Positions 49,032 to 58,953 of a DNA stretch of 64,000 nucleotides are shown here, piece by piece; the first letter of the stretch is position 1; the number at the start of each line of letters is the position of its first letter. Made by a program: the position numbers and the translations under genes. The stretch lies in contig JADJTQ010000007.1 in assembly GCA_016711125.1 (NCBI GenBank), positions 186,001-250,000 of the forward strand. The letters are read 5' to 3'. This DNA is from Saprospiraceae bacterium. Lineage in GTDB: Bacteria; Bacteroidota; Bacteroidia; Chitinophagales; Saprospiraceae. The notes under the pieces were generated by a model. The model was given only the letters and a program-made list of their open reading frames with translations, did no database searches and had not been told where the DNA came from.

Positions 49032-49795
49032 ATGATCCGATTTATACGACAATTTGTTCATACAATCTCAACTTATTTGGATGTCCCGGATTTTATCAAA
49101 GAAAACAAACTTTGGCAGGGATTCAGGGACCATAGGCTGGTCACTGTGGCTTTATTGGTAGCTGGAGCCATCTTTAGCTGGCATCTTTTTGGAGTTGTTC
49201 GTGATTGGTGGAATCATTTTGAAATCCATGATCCGATCGAAGCTGGATTGCAGGCAACATTTTTAGTCAAAGACCTGGCAGTGGGTGGCTATGAATTTAT
49301 GTTTGCTGGTGCTTATAAGTACTTGGTTTTGATTATAATGGAGTTGTTAATATTCCATATGACTTTAAGTACCCATGCGGTTTTGAACGGCAAGCGTGAT
49401 CCCTTGACTCCCGGAATCTTTGTCAGGCTCAAATTAGGATGATAAAGGTTTCGATTTTTACTTTTGCGATGGAATTAGTCGCTAGTATCGCGATCAAAGT
49501 TGTTTTATCCATTTTAGGCTTTGACCTCATCAAAGGAGTTCTCCTGTTTTTGACGCAGTGCTTTTTTCTCGGATTTGTCATGATCGATAATTATAATGAG
49601 ATACATCATCTGGAGATCAAGGAAAGTTACAAGCATACTTTAAAATATGCCGGAGTAGCAGTAGGCATTGGAATTGTGTTGTATGTCTTGATTATAATAC
49701 CTGTTATTGGACCCTTTGCAGGCCCCATGATTGCAGCGATCGCTGCGACACTTGTTATGCACGAGCAGGAAGGGCTGCAAGTAAGAAAAGGGTGA
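49032..49795 (+). CDS. EI24-like integral membrane protein, split by one frameshift
   Basis: Two frames, 49032-49442 and 49439-49795, overlap by ATGA and could be two coupled genes. However, one extra A in AAA (49431-49433) turns the junction into FVRLKIRMIKVSIFTFAMEL and gives a single 254-residue protein with about five membrane helices (VTVALLVAGAIFSWHLFGVV, YLVLIIMELLIFHMTL, then VVLSILGFDLIKGVLLFLTQ and the long C-terminal pair). The C-terminal half (CFFLGFVMIDNYNEIHHLEI, IIPVIGPFAGPMIAAIAATL) is EI24/CysZ-like. The role is unknown. Confidence 0.7.
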
Positions 49796-49924
49796 ATTGA
49801 TGATCAAATAAGGGAATACCGGATAATATAGAGGCATATAAACATCTTTCCATGCATTGCTCAACCTTAGTCAGGTAGGACGATCGGAAGAGCATTATAA
49901 AAATCTCAATGATCTTTATATCCT

Positions 49925-51269
49925 TCAGGTATTCAGCAGTTTAACTTTTTCTGCTTCAAATTGTTCAGTGCTCAATTCACCGCTAGCAAGTTTTTCACCA
50001 AGAATTTCAATTTTTTCATATGCTGGAAAGAGGAGGCCTTTTATCAAGTAAATTGGAAGAAGGGGAGGGCAAACTTGCCAGAGGAACTTTGAGATAGGTG
50101 TGCCTAAATGCTTGAAATCTGCTTTGGGTTCGAATGTATTTCAAAGCCTTGTCTTCCTCAATTCTATCAAAATCTTCGAAGCCAGACCCAATCGCGGCTT
50201 CCAAATGATAAAAAGCATCATCAGAGTCACGTAACATACTAAAACAACAGGCAAGGTAAAAATGGGCGACGGCATTGCGTTTGTCTTTTACAAGAATCCT
50301 GTCAAAGAGCACAACTGCTTGGTCAAATTGTTTACTTTCAAATTTCTTAACGGCTTCCTTTAGAAGTCGGAATGTGACAATATTCTCTTTTTTTGATTCA
50401 CCTTTTTTCTGTGTGCCGACTCTCTTCCGCCATTTTTCATTAAACTTTATATCAAACTCAATGCTCGGCATCACGGCGAGCAAAACAGCATCCAACAGGG
50501 ATACAATAAACATGATAAGCAAATATGGAGCATGCTCTTCAAATGAAATAATAGTGAGTATGGTGGTGGCTGCTATATAGAGAAAGGCCCTAAAACGTTG
50601 GCCCAAATAAAACCGATGCGCTCCGGTCGGTCCCAATAAAAGGGCTAATAACGCTGCTACAAGCTTACTTTTACCCTCAGTATATCCACTGTTTTCTACT
50701 GGCACATCACTTTGCACCAGAGTTGACTGATCCCTATGTTCTGATGGTGATCGGTACGATGGAACGACCAGACCACGGTTAGTCACCACATAGAGTTCTT
50801 TTTCACCATCTACATCATCCAATTTATAGGTTCCCAGATTCTGCGATGTGATCCACGGGTGAGACTTAACGTCGTCGTGTACCTTGGCCGTTATCAATAT
50901 CGATCCTGGTTCACTCATCCGCTCTACACGGCTTGCTACCTTAAGACCATCTCCATAGACACCTTGGTCGTCGTGTACAATTTCGCCACTGTGGATCCCA
51001 ACCCTGAGAGGTATTTCTGGATTCCGCCTGAGCTCCAATTGTATATAGTAAGCACATTCTACAGCCTCGGCAGCATTTTGGAATATGCTCAATGTAGTGT
51101 CACCTAAGTGTTGAGTGATTTTTCCATGATATTTTTCATGAGCCTCCGTAAAAACGGTAAGATGTCTTGTGCGAATTTGCTCTGCCAATAACGAATCCGA
51201 ATATTTTAAATTGGAGAATCCCGCAATGTCGCAGTACATGATTGCTGCAAGTTGTCTTTTTGCTGTCAT
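49925..51269 (-). CDS. Class III nucleotidyl cyclase with TM2 and TPR domains
   Basis: An N-terminal adenylate/guanylate cyclase domain (residues 1-165) has the metal aspartates Asp14 (YCDIAGFS) and Asp57 (HLGDTTLSIF) and Arg114 (VASRVER). Lys110 stands where the transition-state Asn is usual (GDGLKVASR). A TM2 domain (residues 210-280; LLALLLGPTGAHRFYLGQRF) follows, then TPR-like helices (KFESKQFDQAVVLFDRILVK, NAVAHFYLACCFSMLRDSD). The frame ends at 50016, but a SHOCT-like tail (KIEILGEKLASGELSTEQFE) continues in another frame to a stop at 49925-49927. It would make a cyclic nucleotide in the cytoplasm at the membrane. Confidence 0.8.
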
Positions 51270-51487
51270 CCGGTGTTACATTGAAACTTCTCAAAATTAC
51301 CACTACTTAAAATGAATGCCAAGTCTGTTCATCTAATTTAATAGATCGTCTGTCCAAAAGTTTGCGGAGATCTGACCTGATCTAGTCTGCGCCGAATCAT
51401 TCCTCCAAAAATTACATTACAAATATTAGTACTATATATCACATTGGCAAACAATTTGCTATAGGTAATATAGCGAAATTATATAAT

Positions 51488-52810
51488 ATGTACATGAGAA
51501 ATGATTTGGGTATAATTGCAGAGAACCGGAGACCGGCCATAATTTGCGGAATAATAGTATTGCTGATGTTTCCTGTAATCTTTCAACTGAATGGTCAATC
51601 AGAAAACCAGTCGCTGGTCTCACTTGATTGGGATCAAAATCAGTGGAGGCAAGGTGAAATGAAAGAAGTAGTTAGGTTTCATTGTCTTGATTCCAGCCAA
51701 CTTCAAATTGATGCACTTCTGGAGATTAACACCAATTCAAAAGGATCTTTTGAAGCATTCAATGTCAAAACTCCCTATATCGATGGCGTTGATGTGACCA
51801 ATTTTGGGCATGGTCGTAATCTCGGCGTCATGTTTGACCCGGCACCTGGACAAGGGCTTTCAAAGGTTTCTGTTAAATTAAAGTTTAGCCGGCCGGTACA
51901 ATATCTGGGTTTTACTATTTCCGATATTGATGCCGCCGAAGGTAGACTTGATAGTGTCGTGATCTTTGGAAATGAAAGTGAAGTCTTTCCCAACTTATCG
52001 GTGCAGTCTAAGAATCCTACTGTCACTGTGATTCGCAATAGTGCAGTAGCCGTTGGTGGTACTTCCGGTTCTTCCCAAACCGGATCGGCTTATGGAGGAG
52101 AATCCAATGGAGATGTCCTGGTTAGTTTCGGTGATGAATATCTCGATTCCATCACTGTTCTGTACTATGAGGCATCAAGAAATGAGGATCCAATGGCCCG
52201 GGGTATCGGCCTTTTTGGTGATTTGAGTTTTCAATTAGCGAGATTATATCCCATGAATTTACTGAAGTTTGGTGTTGTTCTTGATGAAAACTGCCGCCCT
52301 GTTGTAAGGTGGGCTAGCAATCAAGAATACGCGATTGATGAGTACGTGGTTGAGTACAGTTATGACGGTTACAATTTTTCACGTGCCGCGGCAATATCTG
52401 CCAAAAACCAGTACTCTCAGGAAATAGACTATGAGCTAGCAGTCAATCGAGATCTCAATACAGACAATTACTTTCGGTTAGTAAAGGTTGATTCAGATGG
52501 TGATCAGGAGATATTAACCTCGGAAAGTATAAGTGGCTCTGCGTGCTTTCATTTTACCAATGTCAATATCTATCCCAATCCATCTTCCGGCAACTATGTC
52601 TATGTGGAAATAGAAGCCACAGAACAGAAGCCAACAGAAATTGCAATCATTGACCAATACGGAGCGCTCTTGGTTCAAACGAGATATGACCTGAAAAGAG
52701 GTCGGAACCTATTTAAATTAGAGTCAAAACATCTGATTCCGGGGGTATACAACCTTCGTTTTACGATCGATCAGGAGGTTGTCAGTAAGAGGGTCAGTAT
52801 TGTTGATTGA
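51488..52810 (+). CDS. T9SS cargo protein with type A sorting domain
   Basis: The protein has 440 residues. A membrane-spanning signal (AIICGIIVLLMFPVIFQ) near residue 20 precedes a beta-rich, calcium-binding-like domain (residues 60-250; VMFDPAPGQGLSKVSVKLKF). A fibronectin-like stretch follows (VVEYSYDGYNFSRAAAISAK, YFRLVKVDSDGDQE). The C-terminal 75 residues are a T9SS type A sorting domain: NIYPNPSSGNYVYVEIEATE, IDQYGALLVQTRYDL and IPGVYNLRFTIDQ. The domain order fits a secreted cell-surface protein. No enzymatic motif is seen. Confidence 0.82.
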   Translation: MYMRNDLGIIAENRRPAIICGIIVLLMFPVIFQLNGQSENQSLVSLDWDQNQWRQGEMKEVVRFHCLDSSQLQIDALLEINTNSKGSFEAFNVKTPYIDGVDVTNFGHGRNLGVMFDPAPGQGLSKVSVKLKFSRPVQYLGFTISDIDAAEGRLDSVVIFGNESEVFPNLSVQSKNPTVTVIRNSAVAVGGTSGSSQTGSAYGGESNGDVLVSFGDEYLDSITVLYYEASRNEDPMARGIGLFGDLSFQLARLYPMNLLKFGVVLDENCRPVVRWASNQEYAIDEYVVEYSYDGYNFSRAAAISAKNQYSQEIDYELAVNRDLNTDNYFRLVKVDSDGDQEILTSESISGSACFHFTNVNIYPNPSSGNYVYVEIEATEQKPTEIAIIDQYGALLVQTRYDLKRGRNLFKLESKHLIPGVYNLRFTIDQEVVSKRVSIVD

Positions 52811-52945
52811 TTATTCAATTGTTGAATTATAACTATTTATATATCTGTAAATCAATATCTTAGTGTTGATTAAATTAAGTTATACTTGCAGTGTGATCTA
52901 ACTTGAAGAACTATACAATAGTTTTTCAATAATGTTTTTCAGTTG

Positions 52946-53653
52946 TCAAATAGCTATGAGAACAGATCGCGAATGGCGTTGATCGCAAAGGCTAACCCCG
53001 AGTGTCGCAGGAGTTTCAAAAACACGGAGATTTCTCTGACTAGACACGGCTGAAGTGGCTGGGAAAGGGTCAATGTACATGATCGGTATACCTGGTGTTA
53101 CATATTGAATTAGAGAGGCAGCAGGGTATACCTGTAGTGAGGTTCCGACGATGAGGAGTACATCAGCCATCTGCATTTCTAGGGCGGCCACCTCTATGAG
53201 TGGGACCAACTCACCAAACCAGACTATGTGAGGCCTTAACTGAGTGCCATCTTCAGCTAGGTCACCGACTTTCAGATCCTTGATCCAGGGATAGACTAAA
53301 TTCTCATTAACTGCTGAACGAACCTTCAATAATTCCCCGTGCAGATGAACTACATGTTTGCTTCCTGCTCTTTCATGCAGATCATCAACATTCTGTGTCA
53401 CGATGGATACTTCGTAGTCTGCTTCAAGTTTTGCCAGATCATGATGAGCTGCATTGGGAGCTACCCTGAGCAGCTGTTTTCTTCGTTCATTATAGAAATT
53501 CAATACTAATTGAGGGTTTTGATTCCAACCAAGCAAGGAAGCCACATCCATTATCTGATGGCCCTCCCAAAGCCCATCCGCACCCCGGAAGGTTTGCAAA
53601 CCAGACTCCGCACTGATTCCCGCGCCCGTAAGAACTACTATCTTGGGTTTCAT
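52946..53653 (-). CDS. cobB: NAD-dependent protein deacylase (sirtuin)
   Basis: The protein has 235 residues with the sirtuin core: GAGISAESGLQTFRG for NAD binding, TQNVDDLHERAG and the catalytic His in VVHLHGELLK. The four zinc cysteines are absent, as in many Bacteroidota sirtuins of this branch. It removes acyl groups from lysines using NAD+. The C-terminal end (GVSLCDQRHSRSVLIAI) is unusual; the other frame reads LAFAINAIRDLFS, so a late frameshift is possible. It overlaps the NnrD/E gene by ATGA and is likely in one operon with that NAD(P)HX repair enzyme. Confidence 0.9.
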   Translation of the reverse strand: MKPKIVVLTGAGISAESGLQTFRGADGLWEGHQIMDVASLLGWNQNPQLVLNFYNERRKQLLRVAPNAAHHDLAKLEADYEVSIVTQNVDDLHERAGSKHVVHLHGELLKVRSAVNENLVYPWIKDLKVGDLAEDGTQLRPHIVWFGELVPLIEVAALEMQMADVLLIVGTSLQVYPAASLIQYVTPGIPIMYIDPFPATSAVSSQRNLRVFETPATLGVSLCDQRHSRSVLIAI

Positions 53654-55155
53654 ACTTTTACATCCGATTTAGTCTTGCAAATGGCGGCGCCAATTTGATC
53701 GATGATATCGCCGGCAATCATCGATTGTTGGCCAAATTTTTCAGCGGCAAGATCACCAGCTAAACCATGTATATAAACGGCTGTTATGACTGCATCCAGT
53801 ACAGGGATACCCTGAGCAGCCAGACCGGTAATCATTCCTGTCAATACATCTCCGGCTCCGGCAGTCCCCATCCCCGGATTTCCGGTACTGTTAAAAAATG
53901 CCAATCCGCCTGGAGTTGTAGTGCAGGTATAGGCTTGTTTGTAGACAACAAACATATTGTAATCAATGCTTAATTGTCTCTGATTTTCAAGGCGGTCAAA
54001 GCTATCATGGTATTCTCCAAAAAGCCTCATATATTCTCCGGGATGAGGAGTTAAAACGCTGTGGGCCGGTAAGTGATTGAGCCAGATCTTGTTTTGGGAG
54101 AGGATATTCAGAGCATCTGCATCCAAAACGAGCGGATGTTCATAGTTTTCAATCAGATCTTTGAGCCCCTGGGCCGTTAAATGTTTAGTTCCTATCCCAC
54201 ATCCAATACCAATTGTTTCATAAGGATCTTTTTTCTCGCAAGAGGTAAACCAAAAATCATGATTATCGATTTCGGTCATGGCTTCCGGTACTGCCAATTG
54301 CAGAACCTGATATGCAGATTTCGGAATATGTACAGTCAGCTTTCCAACTCCAGCTCTAAGACAGGCTCTTGCCGCCAATATTGCGGCACCCACTTTGCCG
54401 TACCCACCGCAAATAAGCAGGGCATGACCAAAAGTACCCTTGTGATCAAACGTGTTTCTGGTTGGCAGAAGCGACGCGATATCTTCGCGGGTCACCAGAT
54501 GATTTTTAACTTCCAGCGCTTCAAGAGTAGGTTTGTGCAAACCAATATCCAGGATTTGAATAATCCCACAATCAGTAGCACACTCTTTTTGATAGAAGGC
54601 GAGTTTGGGTGTATGTAGGCATAAAGTATAATCCGATCTGATTCTTGGACCTTCAGCGAGACTATCTGCAAAGAGTCCGCTTGGTAGGTCGATCGAGATA
54701 ACCGAAAGCTTAGTTGAGTTTATCTCTTCGACATATTTGGCCCAAGGTAGACCCAGAGGCCGATTGAGCCCATTACCAAAAAGAGCATCGATGATAATGC
54801 CATCCGTCGGCAAGACATATGAATTATCAATATCGACTACCTTGAGATAGCGTCTACGAGGTAAACGATCCAGATTGGTCTTTGAATCATAGCTTAATTG
54901 TGCAGTTAGGCACACGTAGACAGTAACCGGTCGGTGTTGCAATTCCAATAATCTGGCCACAACCAAACCATCTCCACCATTGTTCCCTGGTCCGCAAAAA
55001 ATGTGAAATGGAACTCGTGGGTCGGGGATTGCCTGCAAAATCCAATCGGCAATTTTGCGACCGGCTCGCTCCATTAGATTAATTGAACTAATGGGTTCTG
55101 ATTGTATTGTTAATTGATCAAGATTACGAATTTGTGAGTTAGATAAAATCTTCAT
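53650..55155 (-). CDS. nnr: Bifunctional NAD(P)HX epimerase/dehydratase
   Basis: The ATG at 55155 (MKILSNSQIRNLDQL) is the right start; the 30 residues before it in the frame are leader. The N-terminal YjeF domain (epimerase) has FHIFCGPGNNGGDGLVVARL and DALFGNGLNRPLGLPW. The C-terminal ribokinase-like domain (dehydratase) has SLLPTRNTFDHKGTFGHALL, VLTPHPGEYMRLF and GTAGAGDVLTGMITGL. The 501-residue fusion repairs hydrated NAD(P)H. The stop overlaps the sirtuin start (ATGA), linking two NAD-related functions. Confidence 0.93.
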   Translation of the reverse strand: MKILSNSQIRNLDQLTIQSEPISSINLMERAGRKIADWILQAIPDPRVPFHIFCGPGNNGGDGLVVARLLELQHRPVTVYVCLTAQLSYDSKTNLDRLPRRRYLKVVDIDNSYVLPTDGIIIDALFGNGLNRPLGLPWAKYVEEINSTKLSVISIDLPSGLFADSLAEGPRIRSDYTLCLHTPKLAFYQKECATDCGIIQILDIGLHKPTLEALEVKNHLVTREDIASLLPTRNTFDHKGTFGHALLICGGYGKVGAAILAARACLRAGVGKLTVHIPKSAYQVLQLAVPEAMTEIDNHDFWFTSCEKKDPYETIGIGCGIGTKHLTAQGLKDLIENYEHPLVLDADALNILSQNKIWLNHLPAHSVLTPHPGEYMRLFGEYHDSFDRLENQRQLSIDYNMFVVYKQAYTCTTTPGGLAFFNSTGNPGMGTAGAGDVLTGMITGLAAQGIPVLDAVITAVYIHGLAGDLAAEKFGQQSMIAGDIIDQIGAAICKTKSDVKV

Positions 55156-55394
55156 TAGAAAGGTTAATATATGATTATTTTCTATATAGCATATATCGCA
55201 AAATATTATATATAAATCACAGAAATTTCGACAATATTTATGCAAAATATATATATATAAAACAGTGTCAATTAACCCATAACGTGTTACAATAAAGAAT
55301 ATAGGTTAAAGTACAAGAAGTTCTTTGTACACCTGATATTAAGGATTACTTTTATGTCTGTATTTGGTAGAGTGAAGACCAAATATTAAGATGG

Positions 55395-55422
55395 TTGAGA
55401 GAAAATACTAATATGGTATAAT
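55395..55422 (+). promoter_or_regulatory. Possible promoter of sprF-like operon
   Basis: TTGAGA (55395-55400), a 16-base spacer and TATAAT (55417-55422) lie 17 bases before the ATG at 55439. TTTG follows directly after, so a Bacteroidota-type element with one extra base is also possible. The leader would be very short. Confidence 0.35.
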
Positions 55423-55438
55423 CTTTGCTGCCAAACTC

Positions 55439-56500
55439 ATGATAGATAACCAAAAACTAAGCGCCTTGGACAGAGTTTTACCGAACACGTTAGTCCCATT
55501 GGTCGTGTCCCTATTTCTGACATGGAATGTCGGAGCTCAGGATATACACTTTGCGCAGTTTTATAATGCTCCGCAATTACTAAATCCTGCTCTTACCGGC
55601 ATTTTCAATGGCGATGCCCGATTTATGGGCCATTACCGAAGGCAGTGGGCGAATATCCCCGCTGATTATCTGACCTTTTCGGGCACCTATGACGCAAAGT
55701 TGTATCCGAAGAAAGCCGAGGGAAATGATTTCTGGGGCTTTGGAGTTAGCTTTAACTATGACAATGCAGGATATTCGTCGCTGACCTGGGCTGGCTTGCA
55801 ACTGGGAGCATCATACTCGAAAGAACTGGCAAAAAATACCTTTCTAACAGGAGGGGTGCAATTGGGATTAGCCAACCGTTCTTATAAATCGGAAGAATTA
55901 ACTTTTGATAATCAATGGAACGGTGATCTTTTCGATCCATCGTTGCCAACTGGTGAGAATTTTGATAACACCGGTGATCTTTTTGCCGATTTCTCAGTTG
56001 GGGGCAACTTACGCATGCAAAAGGATGACCGCCGTTCAAAAGTTGACTTAGGTGTGGCCCTTTATCACCTGAACAGACCGAGACAAGACTTTTTTGATGC
56101 TGCAAAAGTAAAACTACCAAATCGTTTTGCTATCTACGGGATAGGAGCGATTAAGCTTGGAGGAGCGCTTGACTTCTTAGCCAGAGCTACCGTGCAGTTT
56201 CAGACAACCTATCGCGAATATTTACCTGGTGCGGCTTTTAAGCTTTATTTAGACCAGAGCCGGGGTAAAGAGCTTGCCATTCAGGCAGGAGCAAACCTTA
56301 GATTTAATAAAATTACTGATGCGATCATTCCGACGGTAGAGTTGCACTATAAGACTTTGTCTGCGGGAGTAAGCTACGATATAAACATTTCAGATTTTGA
56401 AATAGCTACTGACCAAAAGGGTGGGCCTGAGATCTGGGTATCCTATCGAATTGAGAAAGTAAAACCACTGGGTGTCTTTAAGACTTGTCCGATATTTTAA
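55439..56500 (+). CDS. PorP/SprF-family outer-membrane protein
   Basis: The protein has 353 residues with a signal peptide (LVPLVVSLFLTWNVGAQ) and the family hallmark near the start: DIHFAQFYNAPQLLNPALTG, then GHYRRQWANIP. The rest is an outer-membrane beta-barrel (for example FWGFGVSFNYDNAGYSS, AGVSYDINISDFEIA). SprF is the outer-membrane partner needed for secretion of the giant adhesin SprB in Flavobacterium, and each adhesin tends to have its own SprF-like neighbour. The adhesin two genes downstream fits that. I leave the symbol empty because paralogues are common. Confidence 0.9.
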   Translation: MIDNQKLSALDRVLPNTLVPLVVSLFLTWNVGAQDIHFAQFYNAPQLLNPALTGIFNGDARFMGHYRRQWANIPADYLTFSGTYDAKLYPKKAEGNDFWGFGVSFNYDNAGYSSLTWAGLQLGASYSKELAKNTFLTGGVQLGLANRSYKSEELTFDNQWNGDLFDPSLPTGENFDNTGDLFADFSVGGNLRMQKDDRRSKVDLGVALYHLNRPRQDFFDAAKVKLPNRFAIYGIGAIKLGGALDFLARATVQFQTTYREYLPGAAFKLYLDQSRGKELAIQAGANLRFNKITDAIIPTVELHYKTLSAGVSYDINISDFEIATDQKGGPEIWVSYRIEKVKPLGVFKTCPIF

Positions 56501-56527
56501 AAGAATCAGAAGCTGCCGATGATGACG

Positions 56528-58951
56528 ATGAAAAAAATATTATTTGGGTTACTGATGCTGATTGCTGTCCAAGCATTCAGTCAAACCAGGCAAGCTTTCG
56601 TTGATGCAGCCGAAGCTTCTTTCGAATCGAAAGACTACTATTCTGCTCTCCATTACTATAAGTCCGTTTTGGAATTTAGTGAGGATATGGCTGTGTTGTA
56701 TAAAACCGGAGAAGCCGCAAGATTATTTAACGCCTATAAAGTAGCTGAAGAAAACTATAAGAAGGTAAAGGACCTGCAAAAGAATGGTGAGTTTCCTCTG
56801 GCTACATACTGGTTGGCCGAAATGCAAAAACGGCAGGGAAAATACGAAGAGGCTAAGCAAAACTACCAACTTTATCTATCGGAAAATGAACTGGACAATC
56901 CCTACTATACGGAGAGCTCCAGAAAAGAGATTGAAGACTGCGATTGGGCGCTTTCTCAGAAAGACTCAGTTAGAGAATACGTCAGCATAGAACATCTGGG
57001 AGCAAATATTAATACTCCTTTTTCAGAATTCGGGCCAGTAAAGTTGGGTGATACTTTATATTATTCCTCCCTTCGGTTTCCTTCAGAGATGGATGAATCT
57101 AAACCTCGCAGAATCTTTTCGAATGCTCTCTGGTCAGTAAAGGGAGGAGATGGAATTCAATTTGATCCTGAATTTAATGACAAGAAATATCATACCGGTC
57201 ATGTAATTTTTACTGAAGAAAGAGATCGAATCTACTACACCATCTGTGAGTACAGAAATGCTACCGAAATAAGATGTGATATTTATTATCGGGATTATCA
57301 GGCCGGAAAATTTTCTGATCCGGTAAAACTGCCCGGAAGTATTAACGATAGCTCATTTACAGCAACTCAACCTTCACTCGGTTTGGATCCATTTTCGATG
57401 GAGCCAGCGCTATATTTTGCTTCAGATCGTCCTGGCAGCAAGGGTAAACTCGATATCTGGTACAGTTCGATCGGAAAGGACAATACTTTTGGAGATCCGG
57501 TCAACTTAATGCCAATAAATACGATAGAAGACGACATAACGCCTTTTTACCACAAACCAAGTGAGACCTTGTATTTCAGTTCAATGGGGTATCAGGGATT
57601 CGGAGGTTTTGACATTTACAGTGTCTATACAGGTAACATGGTTAATCCTTATATTGAAAATCTGGGAGCGCCGTTAAATAGTAGCTATAATGATCTCTAC
57701 TTTTTCCTGGGAGATAAGGAGGATACCGCTTTTCTGGCATCAAATAGACAGGGGTCCCTCTTTCTTGAAGATCTGGAAGAGGCTTGTTGTAATGATATTT
57801 ATGAGGCTACTTTCCAAGAGATTGAGATTACCCTTAAAGCGCTGACTTTCGATAAGGCCACTCAGCAAGATCTATTGGGTGCAACGGTGACCCTGGTTGA
57901 AGTAAACGGTGATGAAACGATCATTGGCACTCAATCGGCTGAAAACACCAACGAATTTAAATTTCCTTTGATCAGGAATCGAAGCTATAAAGTGATCGCT
58001 GAAAAATCTGGATATTTTCCTGATACAATCATGTTTTCCACCCGTGGTATTAATAAATCTACTGAGATTGTCAAGAAATTATTCTTGCAATCGCAGTCGC
58101 TGGACCTTGAATTGCTGGTTTTTGATGATCAAACGAAAGAGGAACTAAGGGGAGCTACCGTCAAATTGTTGGATCTTTCCGATCCGAGCAATGAGACTGT
58201 GGTGCAAATAAATGAAGATGGAAATAGTTTTGTATTTCCCTTGGATCGAGACAGGTCTTATCAGATCATTACTTCCAAGCGAGGTTATCGGCCTGATACC
58301 CTTAACTTAAGCACATATAATGTAACTGGAAATCGTATTATCAAAAAGATTTATCTGAAGCAGGGGAATCTCGAAGACTATTTGCCTCTCGCTGTGTATT
58401 TTGATAATGACTATCCCAATCCCCGCACTTATAATCGCACAACTAGGGTAACTTATGATGATTCTTATCCTCCCTTTATGGCGAGAAAAGAGGAGTTCAA
58501 GGAGGAATTTACGGCGCCATTGATCAACGGTGCTAAAGCGGAAGCAGCTGATGACCTGGAGCGATTTTTCGAATACAGCATCAGGGAAGGCAGAAACGAT
58601 ATGCTTAAGTTTATTCAGATACTGACCGACGAAATTGCTAAAGGAGAAAAGATTGAGGTGGTTATTCAAGGATTTGCCAGCCCCAGAGCCCCTTCAAATT
58701 ATAATGATTTATTGAGCAGCAGAAGAATAAGCAGTGTCATTAACCAATTTAGACGTTATTCAGATGGAGTATTGATCAGAGCCATCAATAATGGCACTCT
58801 TAAAATAGTACAGGAACCTTTGGGTGAAAGCAAAGCACCTATATACGTGAGTGATGATATTAGTGATGCAAGAAACTCAATTTACAGCGTACCAGCTTCT
58901 AGGGAAAGACGAGTAGAAATCATTGATGTACGTAGATCAAACGACTGGTGA
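56528..58951 (+). CDS. OmpA-type envelope protein with TPR and PD40 propeller
   Basis: The ATG at 56528 (MKKILFGLLMLIAVQAFSQ) gives a normal signal peptide; the open frame starts at 56519 (TTG/ATG context). Domains: TPR to residue 140, a PD40-like propeller (YFASDRPGSKGKLDIWYSSI, LYFSSMGYQGFGGFDIYSVY), two carboxypeptidase-regulatory-like segments of similar sequence (ATVTLVEVNGDETIIGTQSA and ATVKLLDLSDPSNETVVQIN) and an OmpA-like C terminus (VIQGFASPRAPSNYNDLLSS, RRISSVINQF). It probably links the T9SS or adhesin to peptidoglycan. It lies between the SprF-like gene and the adhesin, nearly overlapping both. Confidence 0.88.
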   Translation: MKKILFGLLMLIAVQAFSQTRQAFVDAAEASFESKDYYSALHYYKSVLEFSEDMAVLYKTGEAARLFNAYKVAEENYKKVKDLQKNGEFPLATYWLAEMQKRQGKYEEAKQNYQLYLSENELDNPYYTESSRKEIEDCDWALSQKDSVREYVSIEHLGANINTPFSEFGPVKLGDTLYYSSLRFPSEMDESKPRRIFSNALWSVKGGDGIQFDPEFNDKKYHTGHVIFTEERDRIYYTICEYRNATEIRCDIYYRDYQAGKFSDPVKLPGSINDSSFTATQPSLGLDPFSMEPALYFASDRPGSKGKLDIWYSSIGKDNTFGDPVNLMPINTIEDDITPFYHKPSETLYFSSMGYQGFGGFDIYSVYTGNMVNPYIENLGAPLNSSYNDLYFFLGDKEDTAFLASNRQGSLFLEDLEEACCNDIYEATFQEIEITLKALTFDKATQQDLLGATVTLVEVNGDETIIGTQSAENTNEFKFPLIRNRSYKVIAEKSGYFPDTIMFSTRGINKSTEIVKKLFLQSQSLDLELLVFDDQTKEELRGATVKLLDLSDPSNETVVQINEDGNSFVFPLDRDRSYQIITSKRGYRPDTLNLSTYNVTGNRIIKKIYLKQGNLEDYLPLAVYFDNDYPNPRTYNRTTRVTYDDSYPPFMARKEEFKEEFTAPLINGAKAEAADDLERFFEYSIREGRNDMLKFIQILTDEIAKGEKIEVVIQGFASPRAPSNYNDLLSSRRISSVINQFRRYSDGVLIRAINNGTLKIVQEPLGESKAPIYVSDDISDARNSIYSVPASRERRVEIIDVRRSNDW

Positions 58952-58953
58952 AA

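Noticed and set aside
49439..49442. ATGA overlap read as two coupled membrane-protein genes.
   Set aside because: One added A in AAA gives a single natural protein, which fits the other indels; two genes remain possible.
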